Of a stretch of 64,000 nt of DNA, positions 35,189 to 44,040 are shown piece after piece (position 1 is the stretch's first letter; each line of letters starts with the position of its first letter). The position numbers and the translations under genes are program-made. A model generated the notes under the pieces. It had not been told where the DNA came from and made no database searches. It was given only the letters and a program-made list of their open reading frames with translations. Source of the stretch: Sneathiella chinensis (lineage in GTDB: Bacteria > Pseudomonadota > Alphaproteobacteria > Sneathiellales > Sneathiellaceae); assembly GCF_012720115.1 (NCBI RefSeq), contig NZ_VNWN01000002.1:558001-622000 (forward strand), in the 5' to 3' direction.

Positions 35189-36379
35189 CTAGACAACGTT
35201 GATTTCCGGCCGGGCAATGCCATCGATCATACGCTGGAACGAGAAAGTCTCAAGATCGAGGGTCTGGTACCGCCCGTGGGTGACCAGTTCCGCAATGGCG
35301 CGTCCCACTGCCGGGGATTGCTGCAACCCATGCCCGGAAAATCCGTTGGCAAAGACAAGGTTCGATATGTCCGGATGGAAACCCAGAACCGCGTTCTGAT
35401 CCAGCAGGTTATAGGCATAATGCCCGGCCCATGCGCCTTCCATCTTGATCGCCTCAAAGGCCGGAACCCGGTGGGCAAGAACGGGCCAGACATGTTCTTC
35501 GAACCAGCTGTAATCCACATCGAAATCAAGGCAATCCGGGTCGTTCTCCGGGCTGGGCGAACAGCCAGAGATGAACTGGTGTCCTTCGGGCCGGAAATAG
35601 ACCCCGCTGGGATCAATGGTCAGCGGGCATTTGCCAATATCCGTGCGGCAGGAAAAAGAATAGACGAACCGCTTTCTGGGGCGAACGGCAAGGTCGATCC
35701 CCGCCCATTTGGCGACCGTTGCCGCATGAACCCCCGCCGCATTGATGACGGTGCCTGCGGACAGTCGCCGCCCTTCCAGAAGCTGCACGGATGTGACCCG
35801 GTTGCCCTCCCGCTCAAGGCCAATGGCCTCATCCTTCAGGTAGGTGACCCCCTGATGGATGGCCTTGCGGCGAAAGGCCTGATTGAGGCCATAGGCATCC
35901 AGCCAGCCTTCCCCTTCAAGGCCGATGCTGCCACCGGCAAGGTCGCTGACATTCATCCAAGGATAGGCGCGGGCCAGATCGTCCGGGTCCAGCAGGGCCA
36001 CCGGGACCCCTTCGCGGCTCTGGATGGTGTGGTTGTTGTACAGGATGGGGATTTGCGCGTCCTGTGCCAGAAAAAGATATCCGTTTTCCTTCAGGTCGAT
36101 ATCGACCCTGGTGCCGTCCACGCTCAGATATTCGGTGATGTTGCGCAGGAAATCGATGGAGAATTGCGAGATCCGGATATTCTCCGGGGTGGAGAATTGC
36201 TGCCGGATGCCTCCGGCGGACCGGCCCGTCGAGCCGAACTCATAGGCCGGGTCTTTCTCGATGACGGCAATGCGGGTTTTCCCGTCCTGCATTGCAGATA
36301 GAAAATAGGCGATGGCAGAGCCGATGACCCCACCCCCGATGATCACGGTGTCGTAGTTGTTGTTTGAACCTGTTACCAC
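35189..36379 (-). CDS. FAD-dependent amine/amino acid oxidase (DAO family)
   Basis: A 396-residue flavoprotein. The dinucleotide-binding motif is TVIIGGGVIGSAIAYFLS, the flavin-contact tract is GSTGRSAGGIRQQFSTPEN, and the C-terminal FAD motif is FANGFSGHGLQQSPAVGRAIAELV. The family includes sarcosine, glycine and dimethylglycine oxidases or dehydrogenases; the substrate cannot be told here. Starts at a GTG with AAGAG upstream. Confidence 0.85.
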   Translation of the reverse strand: MVTGSNNNYDTVIIGGGVIGSAIAYFLSAMQDGKTRIAVIEKDPAYEFGSTGRSAGGIRQQFSTPENIRISQFSIDFLRNITEYLSVDGTRVDIDLKENGYLFLAQDAQIPILYNNHTIQSREGVPVALLDPDDLARAYPWMNVSDLAGGSIGLEGEGWLDAYGLNQAFRRKAIHQGVTYLKDEAIGLEREGNRVTSVQLLEGRRLSAGTVINAAGVHAATVAKWAGIDLAVRPRKRFVYSFSCRTDIGKCPLTIDPSGVYFRPEGHQFISGCSPSPENDPDCLDFDVDYSWFEEHVWPVLAHRVPAFEAIKMEGAWAGHYAYNLLDQNAVLGFHPDISNLVFANGFSGHGLQQSPAVGRAIAELVTHGRYQTLDLETFSFQRMIDGIARPEINVV

Positions 36380-36441
36380 TTTGCTCTTCCCTGTTACAAA
36401 GCCGCCTTTGATCGGCGCGATTATTATGGTATTCCCTGTTG

Positions 36442-36636
36442 ATGCTTGATTATCTCATTATTGCGGCCATTGTCGCAACCGCCGGTGTTTTACTTGTGGG
36501 TATACTGTCCATGAGCCGGGGCGGTGATTTCAACCGAAAAAACAGCAACAAGCTGATGCGCCTGCGCATTATCATGCAGGCAATCGCCCTTGTTCTCATC
36601 ATGCTCAGCCTGTGGCTGGGGGCGAGCGGAAGCTAG
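36442..36636 (+). CDS. small twin-transmembrane protein, HIG1-like
   Basis: A 64-residue protein with two hydrophobic helices (YLIIAAIVATAGVLLVGILSM and IMQAIALVLIMLSLWLG) joined by a basic loop, GGDFNRKNSNKLMRLRI. The NSNKLMRLRI loop is the HIG1-domain hallmark; the family modulates cytochrome oxidase assembly in mitochondria and is common in alphaproteobacteria. Starts at ATG 36442 or the TTG just before; no clear ribosome site. It ends 9 nt before the adenosyltransferase. Confidence 0.82.
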   Translation: MLDYLIIAAIVATAGVLLVGILSMSRGGDFNRKNSNKLMRLRIIMQAIALVLIMLSLWLGASGS

Positions 36637-36645
36637 GGGCGTTGC

Positions 36646-37215
36646 ATGGTAAAGCTGACAAAAATCTATACCCGTGGCGGGGATAAGGGACAAACGTCGC
36701 TTGGCGATGGCAGTCGGGTGCCCAAGGACAGCATCCGGGTCGAATCATATGGCGATGTGGATGAACTGAACGCGGTGATCGGGATTGCCCGTCTGCACAC
36801 GGACGGGGACGCGGAGGCGGACGGTATGCTGGGCCGGATCCAGAACGACCTGTTCGATCTTGGGGCCGATTTGTGCACCCCGCACAGTGACAATCCGAAA
36901 TACCCGCCTCTTCGCATTGCGGAGGAGCAGGTCACCCGTCTGGAGCAGGAGATTGATTCGCTGAACGCGGAGCTGTCGCCCCTCAATTCCTTCATTCTGC
37001 CGGGCGGGTCTGCCGCCTCTGCGCACCTGCATCATGCGCGGACGGTTTGCCGCCGCGCCGAGCGGCGCATGGTTTCTCTGGCAGAAGTCGATAAAATAAA
37101 CGAAATATCAATACGTTACATAAACAGGCTTTCCGACTTCCTGTTTGTGCTGGCCCGCTCCCTGAATGACAAGGGCGCGCGGGATGTCCTTTGGGTGCCC
37201 GGTGCGAACAGATAG
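36646..37215 (+). CDS. cob(I)alamin adenosyltransferase, PduO type
   Basis: Transfers adenosyl from ATP to cob(I)alamin. A 189-residue helical-bundle protein. The ATP-binding N-terminus is KIYTRGGDKGQTSLGDG, followed by VESYGDVDELNAVIG, and the C-terminal RRAERRMVSL with INRLSDFLFVLAR. It supplies the cofactor for Ecm (28517) and the class II ribonucleotide reductase (10880), which explains its place next to the acyl-CoA genes. Confidence 0.94.
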   Translation: MVKLTKIYTRGGDKGQTSLGDGSRVPKDSIRVESYGDVDELNAVIGIARLHTDGDAEADGMLGRIQNDLFDLGADLCTPHSDNPKYPPLRIAEEQVTRLEQEIDSLNAELSPLNSFILPGGSAASAHLHHARTVCRRAERRMVSLAEVDKINEISIRYINRLSDFLFVLARSLNDKGARDVLWVPGANR

Positions 37216-37286
37216 ACTTTAAACCTCTTGAAATGTCGTTTAAATAAACAGTCGGGGCCAAACCAAATGGTGGTGTCGCAACCAAT

Positions 37287-37315
37287 TTGACAGATTGTCA
37301 TTTGCTAATTATTGT
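37287..37315 (+). promoter_or_regulatory. promoter of etfBA with a palindrome over the -35
   Basis: TTGACA at 37287-37292 and TATTGT at 37310-37315, spacer 17 nt. TGACA-GAT-TGTCA (37288-37300) is a perfect inverted repeat overlapping the -35 box, a likely operator. A TTTAAA pair flanks 37218-37245 further upstream. Confidence 0.5.
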
Positions 37316-37416
37316 GCACTGCCGAAAAACATCTGAAACGCCCCCCCTTAACGGATGCAGGATCAGTATTTTCCTGTAGGACCGAAGGGCCAACTGGCTT
37401 GGGAGATAACCGATCC

Positions 37417-38166
37417 ATGAAAGTTCTCGTCGCTGTAAAGCGTGTAGTGGACTACAACGTAAAGATCCGTGTTAAAGCGGACAATACAGGTGTAGACCTC
37501 GCAAACGTAAAAATGTCTATGAACCCCTTCGACGAAATCGCCGTCGAGGAAGCTCTTCGTCTCAAGGAAGCTGGCAAGGCAACCGAAGTGGTCGCCGTTT
37601 CTGTCGGCCCGCAGCAGGCACAGGAAACCATTCGTACAGCCCTCGCCATGGGCGCGGATCGTGGTGTTCTGGTCAAGACTGATGACGAAGTCGAGCCGCT
37701 GGGTGTTGCAAAGCTCCTGAAAGTGGTTGCCGACGAAGAAAAGCCGGACCTCATCATCGTTGGCAAGCAGGCCATTGATGACGACAGCAACCAGACCGGT
37801 CAGATGCTGGCAGCCCTGCTGGGTTGGTCACAGGGTACCTTCGCATCCGAAGTTGACCTGGGTGAAGGCACTGCAAAGATTACCCGTGAAATCGATGGCG
37901 GCCTGCAGACAATCGATCTGAAGATGCCAGCAATCGTGACCACAGACCTGCGTCTGAACGAGCCGCGCTACGCGTCTCTGCCGAACATCATGAAGGCGAA
38001 GAAGAAGCCGATCGACGAGAAGGTCGCAGCCGACCTCGGTGTTGATATTGCGCCGCGTCTTGCCACATTGAAGGTGGAAGAGCCTGAAGCCCGTGCTGGC
38101 GGTGTAATGGTCGAAAGCGTAGCCGAACTGGTAGACAAGCTTAAAAATGAGGCGAAGGTAATCTGA
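37417..38166 (+). CDS. etfB: electron transfer flavoprotein subunit beta
   Basis: A 249-residue ETF small subunit, carrying AMP and passing electrons from acyl-CoA dehydrogenases to ETF-ubiquinone oxidoreductase. [20 protein letters not shown] is the usual N-terminus, and [22 protein letters not shown] the signature. The ATG at 37417 is chosen by homology of the N-terminus; GGGAG lies 12 nt upstream. Its stop shares a base with the etfA start. Confidence 0.96.
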   Translation: MKVLVAVKRVVDYNVKIRVKADNTGVDLANVKMSMNPFDEIAVEEALRLKEAGKATEVVAVSVGPQQAQETIRTALAMGADRGVLVKTDDEVEPLGVAKLLKVVADEEKPDLIIVGKQAIDDDSNQTGQMLAALLGWSQGTFASEVDLGEGTAKITREIDGGLQTIDLKMPAIVTTDLRLNEPRYASLPNIMKAKKKPIDEKVAADLGVDIAPRLATLKVEEPEARAGGVMVESVAELVDKLKNEAKVI

Positions 38167-39095
38167 TGACTGTTCTTGTACTTGCTGATCATGATAATGC
38201 CGCGCTTGGCGCAGCAACCCTGAACACGGTCACTGCTGCTTCCGAAATGGGTGGTGACGTTCACGTTCTCGTCGCCGGTTCCGGCTGTGCCGCTGTTGCG
38301 GATGCCGCTGCGAAAGTCGCCGGTGTTGCCAAGGTGATCCTGGTGGACGATGCTGCCTACACCAACGCGCTGGCCGAAAACGTCTCCACACTGGTTGTTG
38401 GCATGGCCGACGGCTATGACGCCATTCTGGCTCCGGCCACCACATCCGGTAAAAACATCCTGCCGCGCGTTGCTGCGCTGCTGGACGTTGCCCAGATTTC
38501 CGAAATCACCAAGGTTGTTTCCAACGACACCTTCGTTCGTCCGATCTATGCCGGTAACGCCATGGCGACCGTGCAGTCCAAGGACGCCAAGAAGGTGATC
38601 ACCGTTCGTGCAACCGGTTTTGATGCTGCTGCTGCCGAAGGTGGTTCCGCTGTCATTGAAAATGGTGCGGCTGCCGGTGATGCCGGTCTGTCCTCCTTCA
38701 TCGGTGAGGAACTGTCCAAGTCCGAACGTCCGGAACTGACAAGCGCCCGCATCGTGATTTCCGGTGGTCGTGGCATGCAGTCCGGCGACAACTTCCCGCT
38801 GTTGGAAAAAGTCGCTGACAAGCTGGGTGCCGCTGTTGGTGCCAGCCGTGCCGCTGTTGACGCCGGTTTTGTTCCCAACGACTACCAGGTCGGTCAGACC
38901 GGTAAGGTGGTTGCGCCGGAACTGTATATCGCCGTCGGTATCTCCGGTGCGATCCAGCACTTGGCCGGTATGAAGGACAGTAAGGTGATTGTCGCCATCA
39001 ACAAGGACGAAGAGGCTCCGATTTTCCAGGTTGCCGATTACGGTCTTGTTGCCGACCTGTTCAAGGCTCTTCCGGAACTGGAAGAAGCACTTTAA
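38166..39095 (+). CDS. etfA: electron transfer flavoprotein subunit alpha
   Basis: A 309-residue FAD-carrying ETF large subunit. The C-terminal FAD domain has [37 protein letters not shown] and [29 protein letters not shown]. Overlaps etfB by one base (TGATG). It is the expected electron carrier for Mcd and other acyl-CoA dehydrogenases. Confidence 0.96.
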   Translation: MTVLVLADHDNAALGAATLNTVTAASEMGGDVHVLVAGSGCAAVADAAAKVAGVAKVILVDDAAYTNALAENVSTLVVGMADGYDAILAPATTSGKNILPRVAALLDVAQISEITKVVSNDTFVRPIYAGNAMATVQSKDAKKVITVRATGFDAAAAEGGSAVIENGAAAGDAGLSSFIGEELSKSERPELTSARIVISGGRGMQSGDNFPLLEKVADKLGAAVGASRAAVDAGFVPNDYQVGQTGKVVAPELYIAVGISGAIQHLAGMKDSKVIVAINKDEEAPIFQVADYGLVADLFKALPELEEAL

Positions 39096-39161
39096 TGGCT
39101 TGTGCTTGCGATAAACCCGGCGTTATGATCGCCAACTCTTTCGTATGACAGGACAACAGGC

Positions 39162-40034
39162 ATGATTAATGTAGTGGGAGTAATCGGCGCTGGACAGATG
39201 GGGAATGGTATTGCCCATGTGATGGCGCTCGCCGGCCTTGATGTATACCTGAAGGATGTGAGCCAGGAAAATCTGGAACGCGCCATGGGTGTCATCGAGC
39301 AGAACATGCAGCGTCAGGTTGGCAGTGGCAAACTTGATGAAGGGGAGATGGTCGCCGGCCTTGCTCGTATTTCCCCTGTCCTGACAGATGAGTATCTTGG
39401 CCATGTCGATCTTGTGATCGAGGCGGCAACCGAAAATGAGGAAATCAAGAAGTCCATTCTTGCCCCTCTCGGGTCGCAAATGAAGCCGGAAGCCATTATC
39501 GCAACCAACACCTCCTCCATTTCCGTGACCCGGCTTGCCGCGGTCACGGATCGTCCCGGCCAGTTCATGGGTATGCACTTCATGAACCCGGTGCCGGTGA
39601 TGAAGCTGGTTGAACTGATCCGCGGGATCGCCACAAGCGAGGAAACCTTCCAGACCATCAAGGATCTGACAGGGCGCTTGAACAAGACCCCGACCCCTGC
39701 CGAGGATTTCCCGGCCTTCATCGTGAACCGGATTCTGCTTCCGATGATCAATGAGGCCATCTACACCCTGTATGAAGGGGTGGGAACCGTGCAGGCGATT
39801 GATACAGCCATGCGCCTTGGTGCGAACCACCGGATGGGACCGCTGCAACTGGCCGACTTTATCGGTTTGGATGTGTGCCTTTCCATCATGCAGGTTCTGT
39901 ACGAAGGTCTTGCAGATACAAAATACCGTCCGTGCCCGCTGCTTGTAAAATATGTGGAAGCAGGCTGGCTTGGCCGGAAGACCGGGCGTGGTTTCTACGA
40001 CTATTCGACGGACGAACCCACACCGACCCGGTGA
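39162..40034 (+). CDS. hbd: 3-hydroxybutyryl-CoA dehydrogenase
   Basis: NAD(P)-dependent dehydrogenase of short 3-hydroxyacyl-CoAs, 290 residues. The Rossmann motif is GAGQMGNGIAHVMALAG. The catalytic His is in MGMHFMNPVPVMKLVE with Glu downstream, and the C-terminal dimer domain has NHRMGPLQLADFIGLD. It feeds the crotonyl-CoA side of the ethylmalonyl-CoA pathway together with the thiolase and crotonase in the window. 66 nt after etfA. Confidence 0.93.
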   Translation: MINVVGVIGAGQMGNGIAHVMALAGLDVYLKDVSQENLERAMGVIEQNMQRQVGSGKLDEGEMVAGLARISPVLTDEYLGHVDLVIEAATENEEIKKSILAPLGSQMKPEAIIATNTSSISVTRLAAVTDRPGQFMGMHFMNPVPVMKLVELIRGIATSEETFQTIKDLTGRLNKTPTPAEDFPAFIVNRILLPMINEAIYTLYEGVGTVQAIDTAMRLGANHRMGPLQLADFIGLDVCLSIMQVLYEGLADTKYRPCPLLVKYVEAGWLGRKTGRGFYDYSTDEPTPTR

Positions 40035-40043
40035 TGAATGGAT

Positions 40044-41003
40044 CTATGTTATCTTGTCTTCAAGCCCCGGTTCGCCGGGGCTTTTTTTTGCCTGAACGGG
40101 CGGCGGGGCTGACCGGGTATCGCGGTTGAAGGTGGCGGTCAGGATGATGCCGGGGGTCAGGACCAGAATGCTGATCCAGCCAGCGGTGGTCATCGGCTCT
40201 CCCAGCAATCGAATACCAAGCAGGGCGGCAATGGCGGGCACGCCGGACATCATGGCCGCCGTGACGGGCGCCCCGATATGGCGGACGGCCGCTGCCACCA
40301 GAACCATGCCGAACAGGGTCGCCAGAACCCCCTGATAGAGCGCTTGCAGGCCGATCTCGGACCAGCTTGCCTCGGTCAGGCCGGATGGCAGAGCCACGGC
40401 CCACACCGGAAGATAGAGAACCCCGTTCACCACCGAAGCACAGAACAGCACCTGCATGGAGGTCACCCCCCAAAGCCGGGTGGCGATCATGTACATGGCA
40501 AAGAACAGCCCGGCCAGCATGAACAAAAGGTCCCCGGTCAGGGTTTCTGCGGTTGTCGCGCCGCTGCCCCCGCCCAGCAGGGTGAGCGAGGCACCGACCA
40601 GAATGAGTGCCGATCCTGCAAGCTGCATCCGGTGCGGCACCTGTTTCAGCCACACCCACCCCAGCAGGACGGTAATCATGGGCAGGATGCCGTTCATGAA
40701 TACTCCGCCGTGAGAGGCCGGGGACAGGGTAAAGGCGGTAAAGACAATCAGGTTGTAGGGAATGCCCGCCAGTTGGGAGACCACCAGCACCCGTTTCAGG
40801 GTCATGCCCCGCCACGGCTTGAAATAGAGCACCAGCGGCAACGCCAACAGGCCCGAGATCCCAAAACGCATGGCGGCAAGGTCATAGGCGGTGAGGGCGG
40901 ATGTGGCACCGGAGCGGGTCGTGACAATCCAGCCGGACCACAGGCACACAATGGTCGAGGCGCAGATAAATCCGATAAGTGTGTTCTGTCTGGTTTCGAC
41001 CAT
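40044..41003 (-). CDS. EamA/DMT-family membrane transporter
   Basis: A 319-residue permease, about ten TM segments in two EamA repeats (GVFMNGILPMITVLLGW; MMSGVPAIAALLGIRLLGEP). The last ~15 residues (tail ending GEPGLEDKIT) are encoded over the hbd terminator hairpin and are probably dispensable. Substrate unknown. Third DMT paralogue in the window. Confidence 0.86.
   Translation of the reverse strand: MVETRQNTLIGFICASTIVCLWSGWIVTTRSGATSALTAYDLAAMRFGISGLLALPLVLYFKPWRGMTLKRVLVVSQLAGIPYNLIVFTAFTLSPASHGGVFMNGILPMITVLLGWVWLKQVPHRMQLAGSALILVGASLTLLGGGSGATTAETLTGDLLFMLAGLFFAMYMIATRLWGVTSMQVLFCASVVNGVLYLPVWAVALPSGLTEASWSEIGLQALYQGVLATLFGMVLVAAAVRHIGAPVTAAMMSGVPAIAALLGIRLLGEPMTTAGWISILVLTPGIILTATFNRDTRSAPPPVQAKKSPGEPGLEDKIT
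40062..40089 (+). terminator. intrinsic terminator of hbd, inside the convergent EamA gene
   Basis: AAGCCCCGG pairs perfectly with CCGGGGCTT around a TTCG tetraloop and is followed by T6 and more. It is a textbook terminator that also encodes part of the C-terminal tail of the minus-strand gene ending at 40044. Confidence 0.92.
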
Positions 41004-41137
41004 GCTGGACCTGATGTTCTTGTTGTTCTTGCAGGGATGGGGGCGATTGTCCCTAAACTGAAAATGAATGACGGATATTCAATCAGCTTTCCATTCCGTT
41101 AGCCAGCCTTTTCAAGGCGGTCATGAAGGAGGCGGAA

Positions 41138-41174
41138 GGGGGAGAGATAGGGGGCAGAGGAGGGCCAGAGGGGG
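41138..41174 (+). other. G-quadruplex-like motif in a polypurine tract
   Basis: Four G runs (G5, G5, G3, G5) are separated by loops of 7, 7 and 5 nt. They lie in a ~100-nt purine-rich stretch, 41124-41227, in the 241-nt gap between the thiolase terminator and the EamA start. No gene is supported in 41004-41244. Confidence 0.5.
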
Positions 41175-41244
41175 ACAGGAAAACAGCGGAAGCGGGAGTT
41201 GGACCGGTAGAGGAGAGGCAGAGAGGCCCGGCGGTGTAAGCGCA

Positions 41245-41278
41245 TAAAAAAAATCCCCGGCGGTTGGGCCGGGGATTT
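41245..41278 (-). terminator. intrinsic terminator after the thiolase gene
   Basis: An 11-bp perfect stem, 41251-41261 with 41268-41278, closes a 6-nt loop. Read on the minus strand it is followed by a run of T (41253-41246). Confidence 0.9.
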
Positions 41279-41307
41279 CTGTGTTCCGTTTGTTACGGGG
41301 CAGGGGA

Positions 41308-42492
41308 TCAGTTGACCTCGAACAGGCCAGCCGCACCCATGCCGCCGCCGATGCACATGGTCACGACCACATATTTCGCACCGCGGCGCTTGCCTTCGAT
41401 CAGGGCGTGACCGGCGAGACGGGCACCGGACATGCCATACGGGTGCCCGATGGAAATGGCGCCGCCATCCACGTTCAGAAGGTCATTGGGGATGCCCAGC
41501 TTGTCGCGGCAGTAAACAACCTGCACGGCAAAGGCTTCGTTCAGTTCCCAAAGGCCGATATCGTCCATTTTCAGGCCGTGGCGTTTCAGCAGTTTCGGAA
41601 TGGCGAAGACCGGGCCGATGCCCATTTCGTCCGGCTCACAGCCCGCCACAACCAGTCCGCGATAGGTGCCAAGCGGCTCGATATTGCGTTGCTGGGCCAG
41701 TTTTGAATCCATGACCACACAGGCGGACGCGCCGTCGGAAAGCTGGCTGGCGTTACCGGCGGTGATAAAGCCGTCTTCGCTGACAACCGGCTTCAGCTTG
41801 GCCAGATCCTCAAGGGTGGTTTGCGGGCGGTTGCCTTCGTCCTGCGTCAGGGTCACTTCCTCATACAGGGTTTCACCGGTTTCCTTGTTGACCATCGCCT
41901 TGGTGGTGGTCATGGGAACGATTTCCTGATCAAAGCGGCCTGCGGCCTGACCGGCGGCGGTACGCATCTGGCTTTGCAGGGCGTATTCGTCCTGTTGATC
42001 GCGGCTGATGTTATAGCGGCGGGCAACGGTTTCAGCCGTCTGCAGCATGGGGTCATAGATGGACGGCTTGTTTTCCAGCAGCCATTCATTGCGGGCGCGG
42101 AAGGTGTTCATATGCTCGTTCTGGACCAGGCTGATGCTGTCCATGCCGCCAGCCACCATAACCGGCACCTGATCAACGATGACGCGCTGGGCGGCCATGG
42201 AGATGGTTTGCAGGCCGGAGGAGCAGAACCGGTTGACGGTGACACCGGCAGTGGTCACAGGCAGGCCGGCGCGCAGCAGGCTCTGGCGGGCGATGTTGCC
42301 GCCGGTGGCGCCTTCCGGGTTGGCCACACCGAAAATAACGTCTTCCACTTCGTCCGGGGCGATGCCGGCGCGTTCAACCGCGTGCTTGATCACATGGCCG
42401 CCCAGATCGGCACCATGGGTGTTGTTGAAGGCGCCGCGATAGGCTTTGCCGATAGGGGTACGTGCGGTGGATACAATGACGGCTTCTGCCAT
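41308..42492 (-). CDS. acetyl-CoA C-acyltransferase (thiolase)
   Basis: A 394-residue thiolase. The acylated Cys is in [11 protein letters not shown], with [15 protein letters not shown] and the second Cys in [11 protein letters not shown]. The sequence leans to the broad-range acyl-CoA thiolase (FadA-like) branch and not PhaA, so it may serve beta-oxidation, acetoacetyl-CoA formation, or both. Upstream of meaB by 122 nt on the reverse strand order. A clear terminator follows. Confidence 0.92.
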   Translation of the reverse strand: MAEAVIVSTARTPIGKAYRGAFNNTHGADLGGHVIKHAVERAGIAPDEVEDVIFGVANPEGATGGNIARQSLLRAGLPVTTAGVTVNRFCSSGLQTISMAAQRVIVDQVPVMVAGGMDSISLVQNEHMNTFRARNEWLLENKPSIYDPMLQTAETVARRYNISRDQQDEYALQSQMRTAAGQAAGRFDQEIVPMTTTKAMVNKETGETLYEEVTLTQDEGNRPQTTLEDLAKLKPVVSEDGFITAGNASQLSDGASACVVMDSKLAQQRNIEPLGTYRGLVVAGCEPDEMGIGPVFAIPKLLKRHGLKMDDIGLWELNEAFAVQVVYCRDKLGIPNDLLNVDGGAISIGHPYGMSGARLAGHALIEGKRRGAKYVVVTMCIGGGMGAAGLFEVN

Positions 42493-42614
42493 GAGACTTC
42501 TCCTGTTTCTTGCTTATTGTCAGGTCTGACGCCCGATCGTGACCACAGCTTATATAGGCAGGGTCACAAAGAAAAGCAGGAAGTTCGGCTTTCGTGAATA
42601 TGCGGGCCCGGCGT

Positions 42615-43550
42615 TCAGCTTTCCAGCCGTACGGCAATGGACAGGGCTTCGCGGGCCGCTTCCTCAAAGGTTACCTCACCGCGGACAAGTTTGGCCGACA
42701 GCCGTTGCAGGGCGGGGTTTCCGTCATCCTCAAGGATCGCGGCAAGATATTCCATGGTTGCCGTTTTCAGCAGTTTGCGCGGCCGGTCCTTGCCTTTTTG
42801 CGAGGCGTCCGCGAGGGCGGCGATTGTTTCCACCCGATCGGCCAGCGCATCCAGCCCTTCCCCTTCAAGGGCGATGGTTTTCAGCACGGGAACCGTCTTG
42901 CCGGAATTGCCGGTGGTCCGGGCCTCCAGTTGGCGGGCGGTCCGTTCGGCCAGCGGGTTGTCCGCCTTGTTGACCACCAGAATGTCAGCGATTTCCAGAA
43001 TGCCGGCCTTGATGGCCTGAACATCGTCGCCAAGGCCGGGGGCACAGACCACGATCTTGACATCGGCAATGTCCGCGACTTCCACCTCGGACTGGCCCGC
43101 TCCCACGGTTTCCAGCAGGATAAAGTCCTTGCCGAAGGCGTCCATCACGTCAATCACATGGGAGGCCGAGCGGCTGAGGCCGCCCAGATGCCCGCGAGAG
43201 GCCAGACTGCGCACAAAGACCTGATCGTCCCCGGCATGGTCGGTCATGCGGATACGATCGCCAAGAACCGCGCCGCCGCTCAACGGGCTGGACGGGTCAA
43301 CGGCAATCACGCCGACAGATTTTCCCCGCTGCCTCAGTGCCTTGACGAAGGCCCCCACAAGGGTTGACTTGCCTGCGCCGGGCGCCCCGGTGAACCCCAC
43401 CACGGTTGCCCGGCCAAGATCGCCGGAAATGGCTTGCAGGATCTCTCCGGTGGTTGGGCCGCCATTTTCAACAATGGTTATGGCCCGGGCCAGCGAGGCC
43501 CGGTTGCCGGCCCGCAGGCCAATGACAAGATCCTGAACAGACATGGGCAT
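42615..43550 (-). CDS. meaB: B12-mutase-associated GTPase chaperone MeaB
   Basis: G3E-family P-loop GTPase of 311 residues that protects and reloads adenosylcobalamin mutases. Walker A is GAPGAGKST, with VDPSSPLSGGAVLGDRIRM and the base-recognition NKAD. The frame can begin at a TTG at 43557-43559, at ATG 43550 or at ATG 43544; none has a convincing ribosome site, so I take 43550. The partner here should be Ecm. It follows the ArsC-like gene by 9 nt. Confidence 0.93.
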   Translation of the reverse strand: MPMSVQDLVIGLRAGNRASLARAITIVENGGPTTGEILQAISGDLGRATVVGFTGAPGAGKSTLVGAFVKALRQRGKSVGVIAVDPSSPLSGGAVLGDRIRMTDHAGDDQVFVRSLASRGHLGGLSRSASHVIDVMDAFGKDFILLETVGAGQSEVEVADIADVKIVVCAPGLGDDVQAIKAGILEIADILVVNKADNPLAERTARQLEARTTGNSGKTVPVLKTIALEGEGLDALADRVETIAALADASQKGKDRPRKLLKTATMEYLAAILEDDGNPALQRLSAKLVRGEVTFEEAAREALSIAVRLES

Positions 43551-43559
43551 GATGATCAA

Positions 43560-43907
43560 TCAGAGGATATCGAGAACGGATTCCGGTGGGCGGCCAATGC
43601 GAACCTGCCCGTTGGCAAGTACAATTGGGCGTTCGATCAGTTTGGGGCTGTTGATCATGGCGTCAATCAACTGGTCGTCGGACAGGCTGGCATCGTCCAG
43701 ATTGTTGTCCTTGTATTCCGCTTCCTTCTTGCGCATCAGGTCCCGCGGGGCCATGGACAGTTTGTCCAGAATATCCTTCAATTCCTCGCGAGAGGGCGGG
43801 GTTTTCAGATACTCGACCACTTCCGGCGTAATGCCTTTTTCTTCCAGCAGGGCCAGTGTCTGGCGGGATTTGCTACATCTCGGGTTGTGCAGGATCTTGA
43901 CGGACAT
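43560..43907 (-). CDS. arsC: ArsC-family (glutaredoxin-type) arsenate reductase-like protein
   Basis: A 115-residue thioredoxin-fold protein. The catalytic Cys is in HNPRCSKSRQTLALLEEKG, and RPIVLANGQVRIGRPPE carries the C-terminal Arg triad region. Length is normal. No arsR or arsenite efflux gene is near, so a role in arsenic resistance is not supported by context. Start at the ATG at 43907; the frame upstream to 43997 looks non-coding. Confidence 0.9.
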   Translation of the reverse strand: MSVKILHNPRCSKSRQTLALLEEKGITPEVVEYLKTPPSREELKDILDKLSMAPRDLMRKKEAEYKDNNLDDASLSDDQLIDAMINSPKLIERPIVLANGQVRIGRPPESVLDIL

Positions 43908-44040
43908 GATGTTTCTCCAACCTGTAGGCAGCGTTCCGGGGACGGTTTCTGTCGGCCGGGTTGCCTTATTCTGTCTTTTTACGCACAAGTGTGACACGGA
44001 TGACTTGCGCCTTTCTCAATGTGGGAATATTTAAAGGGCC

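Noticed and set aside
35035-35223. Glutamine-rich 62-codon minus frame over the TTG/CTG triplets
   Set aside because: It overlaps the tautomerase start and the FAD oxidase end in another frame and consists mainly of triplet repeat.
41099-41356. Minus-strand 85-codon frame between thiolase and EamA genes
   Set aside because: It crosses the thiolase terminator and the polypurine tract; proline/leucine/serine-rich translation with no ribosome site.
43560-43907. Arsenic resistance locus
   Set aside because: Only the ArsC-like protein is present; no arsR, acr3 or arsB gene nearby.
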